DNA of 64,000 nt from Bacteroidales bacterium (GTDB taxonomy: Bacteria > Bacteroidota > Bacteroidia > Bacteroidales > F082): positions 1-64,000 of the forward strand of contig JAEEJS010000053.1 of assembly GCA_016282015.1 (NCBI GenBank), in the 5' to 3' direction. The translations under genes and the position numbers were made by a program. This document shows positions 42,183 to 50,673 of this stretch, in pieces; the first letter of the stretch is position 1, and the number at the start of each line of letters is the position of its first letter. Below the pieces are notes generated by a model, which was not told the origin of the DNA, did not search any database, and saw only the letters and a list, made by a program, of their open reading frames with translations.

Positions 42183-44366
42183 TTATTTTGTTAATTTCCA
42201 TTTTATTCCGGCATAAAGCATTATTCCGTCTATAGGTCCCCAAACCATGGTGGCGTCAAAATCAGGACCCCAAGGATCGTGACAGCCAACTATTGGATTC
42301 TTTTGGGCAAAATCCGTCAGATTCTCCCCTCCGATGTAAACATTTCCCCATCGGAACCATTTGAGTATCTGAGCATTAAGTATCGGATAAGCGTCAAAAG
42401 TCCCAAATCCGTCCGGCAGACGGCCGTCTCCGTTGATTTGCAAAGTAACGTCAAACTGCCATATCTCAAGCGGTGTCTTGTATGTAGCCGTCACCAAGCC
42501 TTTGTAACGGCTTGTCAATGGTTTATCGCGAAGTGCACCGTTTATCGTGGCTTTTACGTCATTATACCTAAATGCACCAAGCAGTGAGAACCCATCGAAA
42601 AACGGGTAAGTGGCATCAATTTGGAAGGTGTGCGAATAGGATATTCCGTCAAGGTTATAGAAATGCACCTGATGTTTATCGCTATCCAGGTCTGTAACCA
42701 ATTGATTTGTAAAGTTTGTATAATAATATTCCAAATTGACAATCATGCACTTACCCAAAATATCAACGTCAAACGAGGCCGTAGTTCCGTAGTTCCACGC
42801 CTCCTCCTGTTTCAGGTCATTGTCGACAATAATGTCGCGGCTACTCGCCATAAGCGTATGATTATCAAGCATTGGGCGCGGAGTACGATAGCCTTTTCCC
42901 GCCGAGAACCGCAATTTCAAAAAGTCACTGACTACCCATTTTACATGGGCGCGAGGAGTGAAAAAGGCACCGTATAAATCGCTGTAATCACCTCTAATTC
43001 CAGCCATTACTACAAATTTCTCACCATAATTGAAGGTATACTGTGCGTAGGCACCGGCAACATTCTCATCCGGAGATTTTAAAAGGTTTGGAAGGGAAAG
43101 CCAACGTTCATCAACACAGTCGTGATTGAATGACAAACCCGTTGATATACTGTGAATTGGCGTAAACTCAGTCTCAAACATCAACTGTGCGTACGCATTA
43201 TTGTTGTCAACATCATACTTCTTAAATCCATATAACGAATTCATTTTATGGATAGAGCCAGCCAAGATCAAGGCGACGTTGGTATTGTGAACTACATCGA
43301 AAATATAGGCATTTTTCAGCACACCCTCATAGCGTTCCGAGCCAATATTTATCTTATATCGTTGATTAACATCAAATAAAGCCTTGGAATGTTCGTGTGC
43401 ATTCTCAACTTGTCCGCCGTTTCTATCCTCCTTCAGAGCTTTAACGATGGCTTGCATAATGTAACGGTCTTTCTTATACATCCAACGGTTCATCACATCA
43501 AACTGTTGTACCTTGGGCATATCCAAAAAACCGTCACCATTGCCGTCGTGTTCCATCCACATATTCTCATAATGCAGTAATAATCCGCTACTTAGCGCAT
43601 CGTTAAAATGATAATTACCTTCGACATTGGCTTCTATTTTCAGATCACTGTCCAAGTACAGATTGACGTCCAGGGCTTCTTCCTCCTGCGGTTTGAGATA
43701 TTCCACATTGATTTGTCCGGTCATTGACTCATAACCGTTTTTCACTGTAGCTGCACCTTTTGACACCTGAATCGACTGCATCCATGGCCCGGGAATATAA
43801 CCGAGCGAAAATGGCGCTGCAGCCCCACGGAAAGCCGGCACATTTTCGGTCAGCATCTGAACGTAACTACCTGATAATCCGAGAAGTTTGATTTGCTCAG
43901 CTCCAGTAGCGGCATCGGTATAGTTGACGTCGACTGAAGGATTGGCAACAAAACTCTCACCGAGGTTACAGCACGCGGCGCGGCACAGGTCCACACTGGT
44001 GATAACGTCGATGTTGGCCGCGCCGCGGTCCTTCAGCACTCCAGGACGCGTGGCTTTGACCACCACATCGTTCAAATTAACTCCGTCTTTCAGCACTATC
44101 TCAAGGTACTGCTTTCCGGCGCAATTTGTGGTATCATTGATATAGCCGACAAAAGATGTAACTATAATATTATCAATTATATCATCCTCTTTATTTAAAG
44201 TAAAACTTCCGGTCTCGTCTGTCGACACTCCATATGTAGTCCCCAGCCAAATCACATTGGCTCCGACCAAAGGACTTCCACTCTCATCCTTCACAACTCC
44301 CCTCACCTGCGAAAACGACGTCATCGCAAGCAACAGGAGAAGCACCGATGTAAAAACTTTTTTCAC
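42183..44366 (-). CDS. TonB-dependent outer-membrane receptor, probably for metal
   Basis: 727 residues: signal peptide, an N-terminal carboxypeptidase-regulatory-like domain (GVVKDESGSPLVGANVIWLG), a plug domain (about residues 110-220, with DLCRAACCNLGESF and QIKLLGLSGSYVQMLTENVP), then a 22-strand-type barrel ending in an aromatic/polar strand (MLYAGIKWKLTK). The cluster of three Cys in the plug and the HMA gene just downstream point to a metal or metal-chelate ligand, copper being the usual guess. Start overlaps the flippase gene stop by 4 bp. Confidence 0.87.
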   Translation of the reverse strand: MKKVFTSVLLLLLAMTSFSQVRGVVKDESGSPLVGANVIWLGTTYGVSTDETGSFTLNKEDDIIDNIIVTSFVGYINDTTNCAGKQYLEIVLKDGVNLNDVVVKATRPGVLKDRGAANIDVITSVDLCRAACCNLGESFVANPSVDVNYTDAATGAEQIKLLGLSGSYVQMLTENVPAFRGAAAPFSLGYIPGPWMQSIQVSKGAATVKNGYESMTGQINVEYLKPQEEEALDVNLYLDSDLKIEANVEGNYHFNDALSSGLLLHYENMWMEHDGNGDGFLDMPKVQQFDVMNRWMYKKDRYIMQAIVKALKEDRNGGQVENAHEHSKALFDVNQRYKINIGSERYEGVLKNAYIFDVVHNTNVALILAGSIHKMNSLYGFKKYDVDNNNAYAQLMFETEFTPIHSISTGLSFNHDCVDERWLSLPNLLKSPDENVAGAYAQYTFNYGEKFVVMAGIRGDYSDLYGAFFTPRAHVKWVVSDFLKLRFSAGKGYRTPRPMLDNHTLMASSRDIIVDNDLKQEEAWNYGTTASFDVDILGKCMIVNLEYYYTNFTNQLVTDLDSDKHQVHFYNLDGISYSHTFQIDATYPFFDGFSLLGAFRYNDVKATINGALRDKPLTSRYKGLVTATYKTPLEIWQFDVTLQINGDGRLPDGFGTFDAYPILNAQILKWFRWGNVYIGGENLTDFAQKNPIVGCHDPWGPDFDATMVWGPIDGIMLYAGIKWKLTK

Positions 44367-45877
44367 CGTTTTACGATTTTATCGATTATTTCGTTAATTT
44401 CCTTTGATATCTTCGCGAAATATATTCCTGTCATACCCACGCCCACCAAGATTCCGGTTCTCAGCACAGCTTCCACCGACTTGGCAATCACACCTCCGCC
44501 CAACATTTCGATGAAGTCACCGGAAATATAAGTCATTGACAACCAATTCAATACAAAAATAGCCACCATTATAACAACCACCACCAGTTCTTGCCATGAA
44601 AATGGAGAAATCTTGGTTTTCCAAATTATCATTGAAAGCAGAAGCAGGTAATAAATGGCATACGATATAATGGACGACCAAGCCGCTCCAGTCATTCCGA
44701 GCAGAGGTATCAGCTTGTTATTCAATATGATAGCACTGACAGTCAGTATGGCGGTGTAGATCAACTGATAGTAATACCATCGCGAGTAACTGAGCACCGA
44801 CACTCCTATGTTCAGTGACGAATTGACCAGTTTTGCAAGGCCCAAAAGGAAGAAAACCCATTTGCCTGCCGCGTATTTCTCACCATTTGGCAGCAGCTCG
44901 AAAAACAGGTCTATATTCACCCAAATTATGAAAAACACCATGGCGCCAGCTATCAGCTGATGCAAGGAAACACTCTTACATAGAGAGGATGCGCGTTGAG
45001 TGTCATTATCTTTCATGGCTTGAGAGATAATAGGACGCGAAATGGCCGAAACCGAACGGTAAGGCATCTCAACCAGATTTGCCATATAGGAGGCTATGCT
45101 GTAAATACCCGTAAACACAAGGCCCATCTGAGCCGTGATGAAGAAGGTGTTGAGGCTGGGGATAATGTTTCCGACCACTGCAGCCACCGTCAAAAAGAGG
45201 GTGTAGAACAGAAAATCCCTACGCAACCATTTGCTTATATGCCCCGGCTCTATCTTGAACGAAATCTTTGACATAGCCAATAAGTAAATGATATTCAACA
45301 ACATGGCTGCCACATAAGTCAGACACAGACCTATCACCATCCAATCCAGGCTGATAACCCCGGTGATGTAGAGAATGTAGTCGCAAAGGGTGAACAGCCT
45401 CACTCCCACCTCTCGCACCATTTTGGGCACCACTATTCGCATCAGGATGTTGGCATTGGTCTCGAAAACCGTCATGTACATCATAAAGAATGCCATCGGA
45501 ATGACCAGATAGATGTAGTTGACGAACAATGACGACTCCTTGGAAAACTTTTCGATTATGAAGTCCTTGAAAACGAAAAACAGTATGGTGAATATGGTGA
45601 ATCCTATGGCCGGCACTATGATGGTCCAGCCGAAAAAGCCGTGGTCGCGGCTCTTAGGATCACGAAAATACGGATAATAGCGCAGAGCCGAAGTATTGGT
45701 ACCCAAAGCACCCAGCCCCGAGAGCAGAATGGCGGCATCCGCCATGACACGAGTCAAGCCCACCTCCTCCTGAGTGAGATATTTGGTCATCACAAAGAAA
45801 GTGGTAATGAACCCAATGGCAACGCCTATGTAGTTCATTATCGTGCCTTTAATGCTCTGTCTGACTACTATTCCCAT
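44363..45877 (-). CDS. Oligosaccharide flippase family (Wzx/MurJ-like) membrane protein
   Basis: 504 residues, with about 12-14 hydrophobic segments spread over the full length and the MOP-superfamily start IKGTIMNYIGVAIGFITTFFVMTKYLTQEEVGL. It should flip lipid-linked oligosaccharides across the inner membrane. It fits with the glycosyltransferase and methyltransferase genes downstream. The start overlaps the gpsA stop by one base and its stop overlaps the TonB receptor start, so the operon is tightly coupled. Confidence 0.85.
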   Translation of the reverse strand: MGIVVRQSIKGTIMNYIGVAIGFITTFFVMTKYLTQEEVGLTRVMADAAILLSGLGALGTNTSALRYYPYFRDPKSRDHGFFGWTIIVPAIGFTIFTILFFVFKDFIIEKFSKESSLFVNYIYLVIPMAFFMMYMTVFETNANILMRIVVPKMVREVGVRLFTLCDYILYITGVISLDWMVIGLCLTYVAAMLLNIIYLLAMSKISFKIEPGHISKWLRRDFLFYTLFLTVAAVVGNIIPSLNTFFITAQMGLVFTGIYSIASYMANLVEMPYRSVSAISRPIISQAMKDNDTQRASSLCKSVSLHQLIAGAMVFFIIWVNIDLFFELLPNGEKYAAGKWVFFLLGLAKLVNSSLNIGVSVLSYSRWYYYQLIYTAILTVSAIILNNKLIPLLGMTGAAWSSIISYAIYYLLLLSMIIWKTKISPFSWQELVVVVIMVAIFVLNWLSMTYISGDFIEMLGGGVIAKSVEAVLRTGILVGVGMTGIYFAKISKEINEIIDKIVKR

Positions 45878-46851
45878 CAGCTTTTCAGTATGTTTTTGAT
45901 GAAGTTACGTGTAGGATAGCGCTTGTCGTTAAACACATGATAAAGTTCATTCATCAGGGGGAACTCATTGACATTCATACCGTTGTCAACCAATTTCTTG
46001 TAGAATATATCCACAGCTATACGGCCTTCGAGCACCACATCGTCACCCATATTGCGATTGTAGAAGCCTTTTCCTATGAGAAGTCCGAGGGTGCGGTTAC
46101 GGCTCATATCGTTGAGTGCCGTAAGCGAGAAATCGCCAAATCCACAATAATTGTACATGGTCTTCTCCTCTCCTCCAAAGGTTGTGATCAGACTGCGCAT
46201 CTCATTGAGTGCCATGGTGATAAAGATAGAACGCAGGTTGGCCGAATCAAAGTGAGCGTCCACTATGCCAATCACGATGGCATAGATGTTCTTCAATATG
46301 GAGGCATACTCCACACCGGTAACGTCAGTGGAGTAATCCGTGCGGATTTTGGTACCTTCCACCACATCGGCAATTACATCAAACAGAGCTGTATCGTCAG
46401 CCGCTGCAGTGAGACCCGTGTCCATACGGCTGATTATCTCGCGCGCGAACGAAGGGCCCTTTAGAGTCATTATCTTATTGGGTATCAGTGGCTTAATACT
46501 ATCAGGAATAATATTTCCATCATTACCGAAACCTTTTGCCAAATTGACCACTATAGCCTTGGGGTTGATATAAGCCTTGTTTTCCTTTACATAATCGACT
46601 ACAGCCGTCGAAGGTATGGCAAGGAATACTATATCCGCCTGACTGAGTATCTGTTTGTCGGCAGTGGCACGCAAGGTGTCTTTAAGTCTGACTTTAGGGA
46701 AATATATAGAGTTGACATGAGTTTCGTTAATCATCTCAATCACCTCATTCTCAATGGAAAGCAGATACACTTCGTCCTGGTTCTTCTCCGCGAGGACATT
46801 ACCTATAGCTGTTGCGATCGCCCCACTTCCAATAAATACAATCTTCCGCAT
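45877..46851 (-). CDS. gpsA: Glycerol-3-phosphate dehydrogenase (NAD(P)+)
   Basis: 324 residues: reduces dihydroxyacetone phosphate to sn-glycerol 3-phosphate for phospholipid synthesis. Rossmann motif IGSGAIATAIGNVL (GxGxxxTA variant), LKGPSFAREI, and the substrate-binding region GVEYASILKNIYAIVIGI followed by FGGEEKTMYNYCGFGDFSLT. First gene of the envelope operon, with a promoter at 46869-46876. Confidence 0.92.
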   Translation of the reverse strand: MRKIVFIGSGAIATAIGNVLAEKNQDEVYLLSIENEVIEMINETHVNSIYFPKVRLKDTLRATADKQILSQADIVFLAIPSTAVVDYVKENKAYINPKAIVVNLAKGFGNDGNIIPDSIKPLIPNKIMTLKGPSFAREIISRMDTGLTAAADDTALFDVIADVVEGTKIRTDYSTDVTGVEYASILKNIYAIVIGIVDAHFDSANLRSIFITMALNEMRSLITTFGGEEKTMYNYCGFGDFSLTALNDMSRNRTLGLLIGKGFYNRNMGDDVVLEGRIAVDIFYKKLVDNGMNVNEFPLMNELYHVFNDKRYPTRNFIKNILKS

Positions 46852-46868
46852 TTTAACAAAAATTTTTG

Positions 46869-46876
46869 CAAAAATA
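46869..46876 (-). promoter_or_regulatory. Promoter -7 element of gpsA/envelope operon
   Basis: Minus strand TATTTTTG, 17 bp before the gpsA start. Confidence 0.6.
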
Positions 46877-46883
46877 CGAAAAA

Positions 46884-46917
46884 AGTCGTTAGGATTCAGC
46901 CTTTAGTCCTTAGTTTT
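46884..46917. repeat. Heptad array 9
   Basis: AGTCGTT, AGGATTC, AGCCTTT, AGTCCTT, AGTTTTT in exact 7-bp steps. It overlaps the end of the YihY gene, whose last codons and TAA stop lie inside it. Confidence 0.65.
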
Positions 46918-47862
46918 TTTATCGACAATCATAGGAAGCTGTTTTTCAGCAAGGAAAATGCTCGCATCCAGTTCATAACCGACCAGCACTATGATGCAGT
47001 TGACATATATCCACAACATGAAAATGATAAGACCTCCTATCGAACCATAGAGGGCATTGTATTTCGAGAAATTGACCATGTAGTAATTGAAACCTACTGT
47101 TCCGAAGATAAAGAGCAGGGTGAACATTATGGTACCAGGTGTAAAAAGCCTGAATTTCCTGTTTTTGTTCGGGTTTCCGAAATAGTAAAGCACCGCTATA
47201 GCCACCAGCAGCACAAACACGGTCAGAAGCCATCGGCCTATTTCTATCAGAGTTATAACGAATTTGTTATAGAAATTGATCTCATTGAAAAACCACGGCA
47301 ACACGTCATTTCCGACTATAATCAAAGCTACCGAAAGAATCAGCAGAGATCCCAGAATCAAAGTGGTAAACAAACTGCCGCCATGCATTCTCACAAACGA
47401 CATCTTCCCTATATGGTTCACTCCCATGTCAAAGCCTCGGAAGAAGGCCCTGACTGCTCCCGAACTGAAATAAAAGGCCATGATGATACCTACCGACATC
47501 AAGGTGTTATGCTGATGGGACATTATTTCGTTTATTGTGTCCACCACCTTGCCTGAAATATTGCTTGGAAGGAATTGGCGAATGGTGTCTTCTATCATGG
47601 TCTGCACTCCTTCCAGCGGCATATAGGGAATAAACGTAAACAGCACCATGATAGCAGGAAATATTGCCAAAAACACATTGAAAGCCACGGCTGCAGCCCT
47701 GTCGGTGAGATATCCCTTCGAGAAACCGGCTATGAAATATTTCAGCACATCATAGATGGGCATACCGTGAAATCCCGGTAAGGTTACGTTTTTCAGCCAG
47801 CGTACAGTCCTTATTTTCAGATACTTGGCCTTTCTTTTATATTTTTCAAAATCCATTCCCAT
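46903..47862 (-). CDS. YihY/virulence factor BrkB family membrane protein
   Basis: About 319 residues with six predicted membrane segments, typical of the YihY/BrkB (formerly RNase BN) family; DRAAAVAFNVFLAIFPAIM and FRGFDMGVNHI are recognisable. Transport function is suspected for the family but not established. The open frame reaches to 48252, but that extension is antisense to rseC and precedes the promoter at 47882-47889, so the start is set at ATG 47862 (47856 also possible). The final KTKD and stop derive from a heptad array. Confidence 0.87.
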   Translation of the reverse strand: MGMDFEKYKRKAKYLKIRTVRWLKNVTLPGFHGMPIYDVLKYFIAGFSKGYLTDRAAAVAFNVFLAIFPAIMVLFTFIPYMPLEGVQTMIEDTIRQFLPSNISGKVVDTINEIMSHQHNTLMSVGIIMAFYFSSGAVRAFFRGFDMGVNHIGKMSFVRMHGGSLFTTLILGSLLILSVALIIVGNDVLPWFFNEINFYNKFVITLIEIGRWLLTVFVLLVAIAVLYYFGNPNKNRKFRLFTPGTIMFTLLFIFGTVGFNYYMVNFSKYNALYGSIGGLIIFMLWIYVNCIIVLVGYELDASIFLAEKQLPMIVDKKTKD

Positions 47863-47881
47863 TTTTATTGGAATTTTGCCA

Positions 47882-47889
47882 CAAAAATA
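47882..47889 (-). promoter_or_regulatory. Promoter -7 element of YihY gene
   Basis: Minus strand TATTTTTG, 19 bp before ATG 47862; decides against the long upstream extension. Confidence 0.6.
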
Positions 47890-47903
47890 TGAAAAATTTT
47901 GCG

Positions 47904-47911
47904 TATCTTTG
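47904..47911 (+). promoter_or_regulatory. Promoter -7 element of rseC
   Basis: TATCTTTG, 15 bp before the rseC start codon; divergent from the YihY promoter. Confidence 0.6.
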
Positions 47912-47926
47912 TAAAAATTTTGAAAT

Positions 47927-48334
47927 ATGGAAGAACACGTATCACATCCCGGTGTTATAAAAAACATCACCAACGAAACACTTGAAATAGAAATACTTAG
48001 CTCCAGTTCATGCGGATCTTGCGGAATCAAGTCAGCCTGTGGAATGTCAGATATGCAGGAGAAACTTGTAACAGTGCCCAAACCTGTTGGCAGAGAGTTT
48101 TCTGTAGGCCAGCCTGTAAGCATAGTCATGAGCGTCCGCATGGGCAACATGGCGGCTTTCATAGCATATTTCGTCCCTACTTTCATCATACTCACACTGA
48201 CGGGCGTTCTCGGCAGCATGGTGAAAGACTGGGTGGCCGGTCTGATCGGCATAGGTTCTCTGGCGATTTACTACGCCGTATTGTATTCTGTTAGAGACAG
48301 ATTGAAAAACAAGTTCGTTTACGAGATCAGATAA
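47927..48334 (+). CDS. RseC/SoxR-reducing-system family membrane protein
   Basis: 135 residues. N-terminal Cys-rich region (SSSCGSCGIKSACGMS) followed by two membrane segments (about 75-95 and 100-120), the RseC layout. In other bacteria RseC acts with Rnf-type complexes in SoxR reduction and sigma-E control. Here it directly precedes the rnf genes, 81 bp before rnfB, which supports a helper role for Rnf assembly or redox maintenance. Own promoter; rnfB has another. Confidence 0.87.
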   Translation: MEEHVSHPGVIKNITNETLEIEILSSSSCGSCGIKSACGMSDMQEKLVTVPKPVGREFSVGQPVSIVMSVRMGNMAAFIAYFVPTFIILTLTGVLGSMVKDWVAGLIGIGSLAIYYAVLYSVRDRLKNKFVYEIR

Positions 48335-48381
48335 CCATCAAAAAAGTGCATTTTTTACTTGTTTATTTTATATAAATTTAG

Positions 48382-48389
48382 TAATTTTG
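48382..48389 (+). promoter_or_regulatory. Promoter -7 element of the rnf operon
   Basis: TAATTTTG, 26 bp before the rnfB start at 48416; it excludes a longer frame starting at 48359. It may drive everything up to nqrA. Confidence 0.65.
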
Positions 48390-48415
48390 CGCCGCTAAAA
48401 ATATGTTTTGTTATT

Positions 48416-49318
48416 ATGAATGACATTTTACTATGGTCCCTTATCATTTTGGGAATTTTAGGTGGGGTCGCGGCATTGATTCTCTTCTTCGTCGCGAAGA
48501 AGTTCAAGGTTGAGGAAAACCCTCTGATCGATGAGGTGGAATCGGTACTGGCAGGCGCCAACTGCGGCGGCTGCGGTTTTGCCGGTTGCCGCAACTTTGC
48601 AGAAGCTTGTGTCAAAGCAGCCGCCGAAAAGAAGAGCCTCTCGGGATTGAACTGCCCCAGCTCCGACATGACTAAAGTTGCCGGATTGCTTGGCCTCACC
48701 GCTACCGTTGCCGAACCGATGATCGCGGTGGTACGCTGCAACGGTACTTGTGAGAACGCTCCGTCGAAGGTGCATTATGAAGGAGCCGACATTTGCGGCT
48801 TCGCCAACACTCTGTATGCCGGCGAGAACGGCTGCCCCAACGGCTGTCTCGGCCTGGGCGACTGCGTGAAGAAGTGCCAGTTCAACGCCATCCACATCAA
48901 CAAAAAGACGGGTCTGCCTGAGGTAGACGAGAACAAATGTGTCGGTTGCGGCGCCTGCGCCAAAGCCTGCCCTCGCGGTGTCATCGAGATCCGCGCCAAA
49001 GGCAAGAACAACCGTCGTGTCTATGTGGCTTGCAACAACGTCGAGAAAGGCGCAATAGCCATGAAGAACTGCAAGGTAAGCTGCATAGCCTGCCAGAAGT
49101 GCTTCAAGACCTGCCCGTTCGAAGCCATCGAGATGCGAGGTAACCTTGCCTACATCGACTTCACCAAGTGCAAACAGTGCCGCAAGTGCGTGGAGGTTTG
49201 CCCGCGCGGCAGCATACACGAGGTCAACTTCCCGCCAAGGAAGCCGAAAGTCGAAGCACCGGCCGAAGAGAAACCGGCAGAGAAAATCATTGAGAAACCA
49301 AGCGAAAGTAAAGAATAA
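48416..49318 (+). CDS. rnfB: Rnf complex subunit B (ferredoxin-type)
   Basis: 300 residues. N-terminal membrane anchor (LLWSLIILGILGGVAALIL), a four-Cys Fe-S site (GANCGGCGFAGC ... NCP), and several ferredoxin repeats including CVGCGACAKACPRG, CIACQKCFKTCPF and CKQCRKCVEVCPRG. It takes electrons from reduced ferredoxin into the ion-pumping Rnf complex at the inner membrane. The C-terminal tail is Pro/Glu/Lys-rich. First gene of rnfBCDGEA. Confidence 0.95.
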   Translation: MNDILLWSLIILGILGGVAALILFFVAKKFKVEENPLIDEVESVLAGANCGGCGFAGCRNFAEACVKAAAEKKSLSGLNCPSSDMTKVAGLLGLTATVAEPMIAVVRCNGTCENAPSKVHYEGADICGFANTLYAGENGCPNGCLGLGDCVKKCQFNAIHINKKTGLPEVDENKCVGCGACAKACPRGVIEIRAKGKNNRRVYVACNNVEKGAIAMKNCKVSCIACQKCFKTCPFEAIEMRGNLAYIDFTKCKQCRKCVEVCPRGSIHEVNFPPRKPKVEAPAEEKPAEKIIEKPSESKE

Positions 49319-49321
49319 CGT

Positions 49322-50671
49322 ATGAATCCAATCAAGACATTTCCGAAAGGCGGCGTTCATCCGGAAGAAAACAAACTTTCGTCGGACCAGCCTATCATCA
49401 CATTTGAAATACCCAAACAAGTGATTATTCCGCTCGGACAGTGCCTTGGCGCACCGGCCGAGCCTATTGTCGCTAAAGGTGACAAGGTGAAAGTGGGACA
49501 GCTCATAGCCACAGCCAAGGGCTTCATCAGCGCCAACGTCCACTCTTCAGTGAGCGGCACCGTCAACAAGATTGACGAAGTGATGGACCACACCGGCTAC
49601 CGTAAGCCTGCCATCTTCATAGACGTAGAAGGCGACGAATGGTTAGAAGGCATTGACACCAGCGATACTTTGGTGAAAGATATCACCCTCTCAAGCGAAG
49701 AGATTATTGAACGCATCAAGCAGCACGGCATAGTGGGCTTGGGCGGCGCCACATTCCCAACCTTTGTTAAGCTGATGATACCAAAGGACAAAAAAGCCGA
49801 GTACGTCATCATCAACGCAGCGGAATGCGAACCTTACCTCACCTGCGACAACCGCCTGCTTATCGAGAAACCACACGAGTTCCTCGTAGGCGTGAAAGTC
49901 ATAATGAAAGCAGTCAACGCACCTAAAGGTGTCATAGGTATAGAAGTAAACAAAATTGAAGTGGCCAAAAAGCTGGACGAAATCATCAAGAGCGACAGCT
50001 ACTTCAACGGCATAGAAGTACAGCCTCTGAAGACCAAATACCCTCAAGGCGGCGAGAAACAGCTCATCAAATCGGTAACTGGACGCGAGGTGCCTTCGGG
50101 CAAGCTGCCAATCGAGACAGGCTGTGTCGTGGTCAACGTGGCTTCGACCTTCGCCATCTACGAGGCAGTTCAGAAAAACAAACCTTTGGTTTACCGCGTG
50201 GTTACAGTGACTGGCAAATCGGTAAAGAAACCGTCTAACTTCCTCACAAGAATAGGCACACCTGCCAACTTGCTCATCGAAGCCGCTGGCGGACTGCCGG
50301 AAGACACTGCCAACCTCATCAACGGCGGTCCTATGATGGGTAAGTCGGTTAGCGTCACCACCTTCCCTACCATCAAGGGAACTTCAGGCATCTTGATGCT
50401 CAACGAGAAAGACGCCCAGCCGCGTAAGGTCAGCAACTGCATACGCTGCGGCAAGTGCATGCAAGCCTGCCCTATGGGTCTGGAACCTTACCTCCTGAAC
50501 CGTCTGGCACGCCAGAACAACTTCGAGGAGACAGAGAAACACAACATCATGGACTGCATAGAATGCGGCTCATGCGAGTTCACCTGCCCTGCCAACATAC
50601 CGCTGGCCGACTACATCCGCTACGGCAAGACCAAGACAGGACAATTAATACGTTCACGTAATCAGAAATAG
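49322..50671 (+). CDS. rnfC: Rnf complex subunit C (NADH-binding)
   Basis: 449 residues. Flavin/NADH-binding region with GIVGLGGATFPTFVKL and NAAECEPYLTCDNRL; two 4Fe-4S sites at the C-terminus (CIRCGKCMQACPMG and CIECGSCEFTCPANI). It passes electrons to NAD+. 3 bp after rnfB and 2 bp before rnfD. N-terminal GVHPEENK is typical. Confidence 0.96.
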   Translation: MNPIKTFPKGGVHPEENKLSSDQPIITFEIPKQVIIPLGQCLGAPAEPIVAKGDKVKVGQLIATAKGFISANVHSSVSGTVNKIDEVMDHTGYRKPAIFIDVEGDEWLEGIDTSDTLVKDITLSSEEIIERIKQHGIVGLGGATFPTFVKLMIPKDKKAEYVIINAAECEPYLTCDNRLLIEKPHEFLVGVKVIMKAVNAPKGVIGIEVNKIEVAKKLDEIIKSDSYFNGIEVQPLKTKYPQGGEKQLIKSVTGREVPSGKLPIETGCVVVNVASTFAIYEAVQKNKPLVYRVVTVTGKSVKKPSNFLTRIGTPANLLIEAAGGLPEDTANLINGGPMMGKSVSVTTFPTIKGTSGILMLNEKDAQPRKVSNCIRCGKCMQACPMGLEPYLLNRLARQNNFEETEKHNIMDCIECGSCEFTCPANIPLADYIRYGKTKTGQLIRSRNQK

Positions 50672-50673
50672 CT

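Noticed and set aside
47863-48252. N-terminal extension of the YihY gene to 48252
   Set aside because: It is antisense to rseC, lies before the YihY promoter element, and its translated text does not resemble a protein domain.
48458-49543. Long minus-strand open frame of 361 codons across rnfB
   Set aside because: It is a shadow of the GC-rich rnfB and rnfC codons; rnfB on the plus strand has unmistakable Fe-S motifs.
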